A DNA stretch of 42,042 nucleotides from Diaporthe sp. PMI_573 (taxonomy: Eukaryota > Ascomycota > Sordariomycetes > Diaporthales > Diaporthaceae), in NCBI GenBank assembly GCA_021399435.1, contig JAJTUP010000178.1, positions 1 through 42,042 on the forward strand. Reading direction: 5' to 3'. Position 1 is the first letter of the stretch. Every line of letters starts with the position of its first letter. The notes beneath the pieces were generated by a model that was given only the letters and a program-made list of their open reading frames with translations, was not told the origin of the DNA and did not search any database. Positions 37,540-42,042 of the stretch are shown piece by piece. The translations under genes were made by a program, and so were the position numbers.

Positions 37540-38829
37540 ATGTGCGAAGTACTGCAGTATCGTCGACATCCTCCTCTCCTCCTCAATGGATTCACCTATG
37601 TCCTGCTCTTCTCTATCAATGCGAGCATCCCGATTGTGGGAAGCCGTATGCAAGCTATAGGGATGGTGTCAGCCTCTTACGGTGGCGCTGGCCTTCTTAG
37701 TCCGTTCCTGGGATATGCCATCCTACATTACGTCGGATTTAAAGCAACCTTCACGACATCATTGGCGATCTTCTGCGTTGGAACACTGATATTCTGGCCA
37801 TCCGGCGCCTTGGGTTCCTATCCCGGCTTCATTATCGCCTCTGTGGTCGTCGGGGTTGCTTTGGCTAGTATCGAAATAGCTGCCAGTACCTTCAATGCGC
37901 TTTGCGGACCATCGGAATATGCGGTAATCCGCGTCCTCCTAGGCACGGGGCTAGAGGCAGTCGGGGCGACACTAGGCTTTTTCCTCGGTTATACGGCCAT
38001 CTCAATCAACGTGGACGACACGAGAGGCTTGATTGCCCTCCAGTGGGCTTACTTCGTCATCGCGCTGTTCACCGTCTTGTTAGGACTCTTTTTCTACTAC
38101 ATCCCGCTTCCCGAGGCAACCGAATCGGACCTACAGAGTCAACCGGACCTTCTCTGGGTAGACCCTTCCCAGAAATACTTCGGCATATTTCCAGTTATCT
38201 TCACTCCACTACTGCTTGCTGTGTTGTCCTGTTTCTGCGCCGCAGGGGCATTAGCAAGCCTAAGAAGCTTCATTGGTAGTGTCTTGACCGTAGTCTCGAC
38301 CAGCACACATAGCGTTCCGATGCTTAGCATTACGGATTTTCAAACGGCTATTACGGCTATCTACGCCAGTGGCAATTTTTTCTTTGCCTTCTTATGTTTT
38401 CTCATCCCCCCGCGTCTAGTTCTGCTAGGGGCATATGCATCTGGTATCACCTTTGGGGTGCTGATCATCGCACTCCAACACCACTCAGTCGACAGCGTCC
38501 AAGCAATAACGTTGGCATTTTCGGCCTTCCAGGGGGCAATCCCGAATCTATGCTATGCCATAGTGTTGCATGGCCTCGGCAGGTGGACGAAGCTTGCGTG
38601 CTGCGCGATGATTGGCGGTGCGAGCCTAGGAGCCTCTATCTGGCCGTGGGTTATGTTGACCGTTGCAAGCGGGCATTCGGCACAATACGCTTTCTGCATT
38701 GTTATCGCTCTCTTTACGGCGGGCTGCAGCTTTCCGCTTTACCTCAACCTGGACCCCGTCGCACGCGGCTGGGGTCGACCCCCAGGGTGGCGGACCGTGG
38801 CAAACGTGATCCAGCAGTATAGGTCTTGA
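37540..38829 (+). CDS. MFS sugar-type transporter of the FucP family
   Basis: Single-exon frame of 429 residues from ATG 37540 (MCEVLQYRRHPPLLLNGFTY); the frame is open to 37513. About twelve hydrophobic helices are visible. FucP-type features are SASYGGAGLLSPFLGYAIL, LIFWPSGALGSYPGF, VVVGVALASIEIAASTFNAL with CGPSEYAVIRVLLGTGLEAV, and GGASLGASIWPWVM. The family (fucose/glucose/galactose-proton symporters) moves sugars across the plasma membrane; the substrate here is unknown. The acidic and aromatic pocket residues cannot be assigned by eye. It follows the rhodopsin-like gene in tandem with very little space, so either a short promoter overlaps that gene's 3' end or transcription is linked. 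An upstream first exon cannot be excluded. Confidence 0.8.
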   Translation: MCEVLQYRRHPPLLLNGFTYVLLFSINASIPIVGSRMQAIGMVSASYGGAGLLSPFLGYAILHYVGFKATFTTSLAIFCVGTLIFWPSGALGSYPGFIIASVVVGVALASIEIAASTFNALCGPSEYAVIRVLLGTGLEAVGATLGFFLGYTAISINVDDTRGLIALQWAYFVIALFTVLLGLFFYYIPLPEATESDLQSQPDLLWVDPSQKYFGIFPVIFTPLLLAVLSCFCAAGALASLRSFIGSVLTVVSTSTHSVPMLSITDFQTAITAIYASGNFFFAFLCFLIPPRLVLLGAYASGITFGVLIIALQHHSVDSVQAITLAFSAFQGAIPNLCYAIVLHGLGRWTKLACCAMIGGASLGASIWPWVMLTVASGHSAQYAFCIVIALFTAGCSFPLYLNLDPVARGWGRPPGWRTVANVIQQYRS

Positions 38830-40212
38830 ACGGAGATTTAGCCACTAAATCAGAAGCGTTCGAGCCTACCAGGGCAATAATTGCCAAGCGCCTTTGCGCG
38901 CAAATGATAATGGAGTCTGCGACAATTTGGTTGGCTTTGTGGTGAGACGATTGTGTATTGGTAACCTCACGCAGTCAAGGGGGGCAGTATGTAGTGTGGT
39001 TTGGCCGTAACGGGTCACCTGGCGCTGTGGCCTCATACGTTTCTGGGCGTCTGGGCGCTCTCCCACGCATGAGGCCCTGGCGTCAGAAGGGCCTGATCGC
39101 GCTTGCAAACAGGTTTGATGCCGGAAGGGAAGGTCTTCCTCTGCAAGGGCTTACCCGTTGGTTCATGTGGGGCGAAGCCTATGGCAGGTGTCGCAGGGTA
39201 GGCATGATCGCGGCCTCAGAAACAACTGCGTTAGTATATCGAGCTGCATGCTTTAAGGAACTCTGCGGGATAGAGTACCCCCCACCACAGACAATCTCAG
39301 ACATCAAAAAAACACACTGCTGCTCATTATCGTTTACCTGATTCTTTTAGCACGCTCAGTGCGACAGCAGGCTATACCCGGGGGCCTGAGAGAGCGTTCC
39401 GCATAGGCTGGCCCCACTCCTGCTGGAGAGGGGCGACGAAACCCGTAAATCCGTCGAAACCGTAAATATTGTCACCCTATATTATCAAGTATGGGGTGAC
39501 AAAAATAGTATTGCAGAATTGAGAAGATAAAAGCGGGCCGAGATTCTGAAGAAAGGGCGATTTTATTTTGTCATCCCTTGTTGGTTGGACTTCCGTACGT
39601 ACGTACGAGGTAAATCAAAGCAAAGGAACAATCAATACGATAACTGGGTTCGATTAAGTCTGTCTTTCTAAGTTCCAGCAATAAGCATGGTGGGCACGAT
39701 ATCGCCCCGATATATGCCTTAGTCGATGACTAAGCCGTTATGCTCGGCTTGACCCTTCGGCTTCCAACAAATACTGTACCACCATCATCGCAATCATAAG
39801 AAGTATCGAACTTGGGAAGAATGAGAGTCGGTTGAGTGATTATCGTTGCATTAGTCCAGTGCCTTTGCTTCCCCTCGACCTGTTCACGCGCGGCTGGCAC
39901 TATAACGACAGGCTTCTACTCGTCGCCTACGGCCGACGAAAGACCCTGGGTGCCGGCTTCAGGGCATACCGGCAATGGTGGCGCGGCTCGGCTGGACTTT
40001 GCATGCGAACATCACCATCCAACCCTCACAACACTAGTTTCTATTCCTTTCAATCACGTACACGTCCCTTTTTACTTCTCGGATATTTGAGAGTCAAGGC
40101 TGCTCTAGTAATAAGCCTGGGCGGGCGGGATTCCTCAGGGGCATTTTTTCTCCTCGTAGTGGTCATCCTGTACTGACTTCCTCATAAGGTGTATAGATTT
40201 GACGCTATTATC
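38830..40212. other. Intergenic region with an inverted repeat
   Basis: No supported gene. An inverted repeat at 39471-39500 (GTCACCCTATA ... TATGGGGTGAC) could form a hairpin, and CGTACGTACGTACG occurs at 39595-39608. ORFs at 39832-40176 have no ATG-supported start or motif. Confidence 0.45.
39471..39500. repeat. Short inverted repeat (hairpin)
   Basis: Left arm GTCACCCTATA and right arm TATGGGGTGAC pair over about 10 bp with one mismatch around an 8-10 nt AT-rich loop. Could be a terminator-like structure or a MITE relic. Confidence 0.4.
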
Positions 40213-41508
40213 ATGGCCGACCACTCAGATCGCTCACCAACGGCTTCTACCTGCTCCGGTACCACAACGAACCCGAACACTCCACGCCCCAACCATGACT
40301 TTGAGCATGACCAAGCACACGGGTCGGAGGGCCGGCCAAATTCAAGCAGCCCGCAGCCAGGTCGAGACAAGTCTGATTCGTTCGGAGACGCTGAGACTTT
40401 TGATAGAGATTCACCATCATCATCGGCCTCGTCGCGTCAGAGAGCACATGATATCCAGCCGACATGGCCCCAGCCCCAGAAAGTTACCACCCAGACACCA
40501 GCTCTGGCTTTTTGGCAGTCTACCTATCGCCTAGACAATATCTCCATACGCCTCAACTGGACTCCACGCATACTACTGGCAGCGCTTTCTTCAAAATCCA
40601 GACGGGTTTGCAATTTGAAGGCGGGCCTAGTACCCGTCGCGACCGCCGTGTCAGCGTCTTCATCTTTATCTATCCTGAGCGCATTGGCCAGCTTGCATTC
40701 GACGACCACCCGGTCGAGAAGCCTTTTGGCCCCAACACGGTGACCCTTACCTTTGAAATGAACAGAGCACCCGCCCTAGTGCTCCACGCACCTACAAATG
40801 TGTCAGTCCATCGGCGGAGGCGACAATGAACTCCCTACGAGAGCTTACCACTCAGTTGTCCTTCACAGTCTACACATCGCTGCCACGCAGGACTTTACCA
40901 GTGTCATTGTTGCGGCAGCTCTGCACAGCCGTTTCCGATCACAAGTTATCGTCAATCCTAGCATGTGCGAAGCTGTCAAGACTATATGGGGGACACGGCG
41001 CACAGTTGCTGGAGGGCGATGAATTATCCGAACCTGCCCCGAATCCTCCGGCTTATGATGATGTTGGACCACGTCCTTCTAATCCGATAAAGAGTCAGTC
41101 TCGTCTGTTCTCATACCGTAATACCAACACGTGCTTATGCCCCTCTAGCCAAGGACCGGAAACGCCGTCGCCGAAGCTCCTCCGAGTCTGCATATGAACA
41201 CAGCTCGATATGCCGCGCAGATGTGGAAACTTTACTAGCCGACCGACTTGATGCCCACAAGCGGGGGGTGGATAAATCAATTGCAGGTCAAATCTTGGGT
41301 TCTACAGATGTTGAAGGACTTCAAAGCCGAGCTTGATGGCAAGCATGATGCTTGGGAGGACCGGGTTATAGAGGACAGGCTGTCGGACTTGGTTGCTGCC
41401 AAAGTTAAGGAGAAGATGGGCGAAGTAGAAGACCGCGTGATGGAAAGCATCACTTCGAGACCTCTGCAAGCTTCTCTGACATTCACTGACCATCCTATAT
41501 ACTACTAA
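40213..41508 (+). pseudogene. Decayed conserved fungal gene of unknown function
   Basis: Starts at ATG 40213 (MADHSDRSPTASTCSG), with a Ser/Pro-rich disordered region to ~residue 100, then LDNISIRL. Conserved blocks then appear in changing frames: STHTTGSAFFKIQTGLQFEG and VSVFIFIYPERIGQLAFDDH (other frame from ~40555), TVTLTFEMNRAPALVL, then NSLRELTTQLSFTVY and LRQLCTAVSDHKLSSI (third frame from ~40795), PPAYDDVGPRPSNPI, and after a probable intron (donor GTCAGT ~41092, acceptor CTCTAG ~41149) KDRKRRRRSSSESAYE. A coiled-coil-like end (VIEDRLSDLVAAKVKEKMGE) needs another shift near 41265. I recall the blocks from an uncharacterised ascomycete protein family. Three frame changes without splice sites suggest a pseudogene. 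Confidence 0.65.
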
Positions 41509-41698
41509 TTATACAAACACAGCCTACAATAATGCCTCTTATGCCTGGGATATTGAGATCTTGGAAGTAGCCCGTACTCAAATTTTAATATGTATAAATC
41601 TTGCTATCATTGCCCACTACCCTCTTTGTTGTTACTAGCCTCTATTTACATTGGTTGTTTCGACCCTTTCATGATCTATCATGCCGCCTTGAGCAACC
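41509..41698. other. AT-rich spacer between the decayed gene and the hAT fragment
   Basis: Nothing coding seen; AT-rich, no repeats noted. Confidence 0.4.
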
Positions 41699-42042
41699 TT
41701 CATCAACGAGAGCTATTGGGCGGTGCTGAGGACGTTTGATGAGATCCTCTCCGATTTTCACGTGGTTGTGCAAGTACTTCAGGGAGACGGACAGTCGCGT
41801 CCGATCGTCTGGAGTTAGAGAAACGTTGGCTCTATGACTGGTGTGCTGGAGGCGTTCGAATTCCTACTTGGGAGGCTCGAGGATGCAAAATCGCATATTG
41901 AGAGGCATCCTGAGCCGGAGCAATTCAGTGTTAATATCAACCTTGGCTGGAAGAAGCTTGATAAATAATACAATACTTTGAGGGACTCACCAGCATACTA
42001 CGCCGCCGCCGCCTTGCACCCTAGCCTGCGATGGGCCTATTT
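41699..42042 (+). pseudogene. hAT-family transposase fragment, cut by the window end
   Basis: The plus strand encodes YWAVLRTFDEILSDFHVVVQ, VLEAFEFLLGRLEDAKSHIE, FSVNINLGWKKLDK and SPAYYAAAALHPSLRWAYF, blocks I know from the C-terminal half of fungal hAT transposases upstream of the dimerisation domain. In-frame stops TAG (~41816) and TAA (~41968, replacing a residue in the KLDKYYN-like motif) break it, and the first half is absent. The element continues beyond the window. The TAA lies where a Tyr codon is expected. Confidence 0.75.

Noticed and set aside
39832..40176. 114-codon plus-strand ORF
   Set aside because: Non-ATG start, overlapping frames, no motif.
1..42042. Search for a Starship captain (DUF3435 tyrosine recombinase), CRISPR-like arrays or telomere repeats
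   Set aside because: None seen; the cargo-like gene mix alone does not justify calling a Starship.

Overview
The window looks like an accessory, transposon-rich stretch of a filamentous ascomycete (Pezizomycotina) genome. The grounds are short spliceosomal introns of about 48-76 nt with GTAAGT-like donors, CTAAC/CTGAC branch sites and YAG acceptors; typical fungal families (HET domain, fungal rhodopsin-like membrane protein, fungal F-box family, FucP-type MFS carrier, fungal hAT and Helitron transposons); AT-rich gene-poor patches; and many broken genes. I cannot name the species.

Layout. 1-4.1 kb is gene-poor, with AT-rich stretches that show RIP-like transitions. 4.1-9.2 kb holds a truncated RING-H2 fragment, then a divergent pair: a large protein kinase with an FHA-like N-terminal region (-) and a 448-residue unknown protein (+), followed by a tandem repeat. 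9.2-12.4 kb is mostly non-coding, with a MITE-like element. 12.4-14.4 kb has a truncated piece of an Est1-type DNA/RNA-binding gene and a divergent 14-3-3 gene.

The most interesting locus is 14.9-19.5 kb, a compact three-gene unit. An integrase-type (rve, DDE) transposase sits between a C-x2-C protein, whose stop codon directly abuts the transposase stop, and a divergently transcribed five-exon gene encoding a six-cysteine, Zn2Cys6-like protein. The unit is flanked by an imperfect 18-bp inverted repeat containing CCG-N3-CGG, and the same motif lies in the shared divergent promoter. I propose it as a possibly undescribed transposon with its own DNA-binding partner. The transposase carries a one-base frameshift.

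19.8-23.5 kb has a single-BIR-domain protein convergent with a HET-domain protein, both families linked to cell-death control. 23.5-31.8 kb is a large Helitron on the minus strand (DUF6570-like region, HUH Rep, PIF1-type helicase), broken into three ORFs by frameshifts and flanked by direct repeats of a non-coding unit with a hairpin.

32.7-38.8 kb contains a NIF3/YqfO-like small protein with a GC-AG intron, a degenerate F-box gene, an imperfect repeat array, and intact rhodopsin-like and MFS genes in tandem. 40.2-42.0 kb holds a decayed conserved fungal gene and, at the window edge, a hAT transposase fragment with stop codons.

All identities come from reading motifs by eye. No searches were run, so frameshifts could be sequencing errors and introns were inferred from splice consensus.
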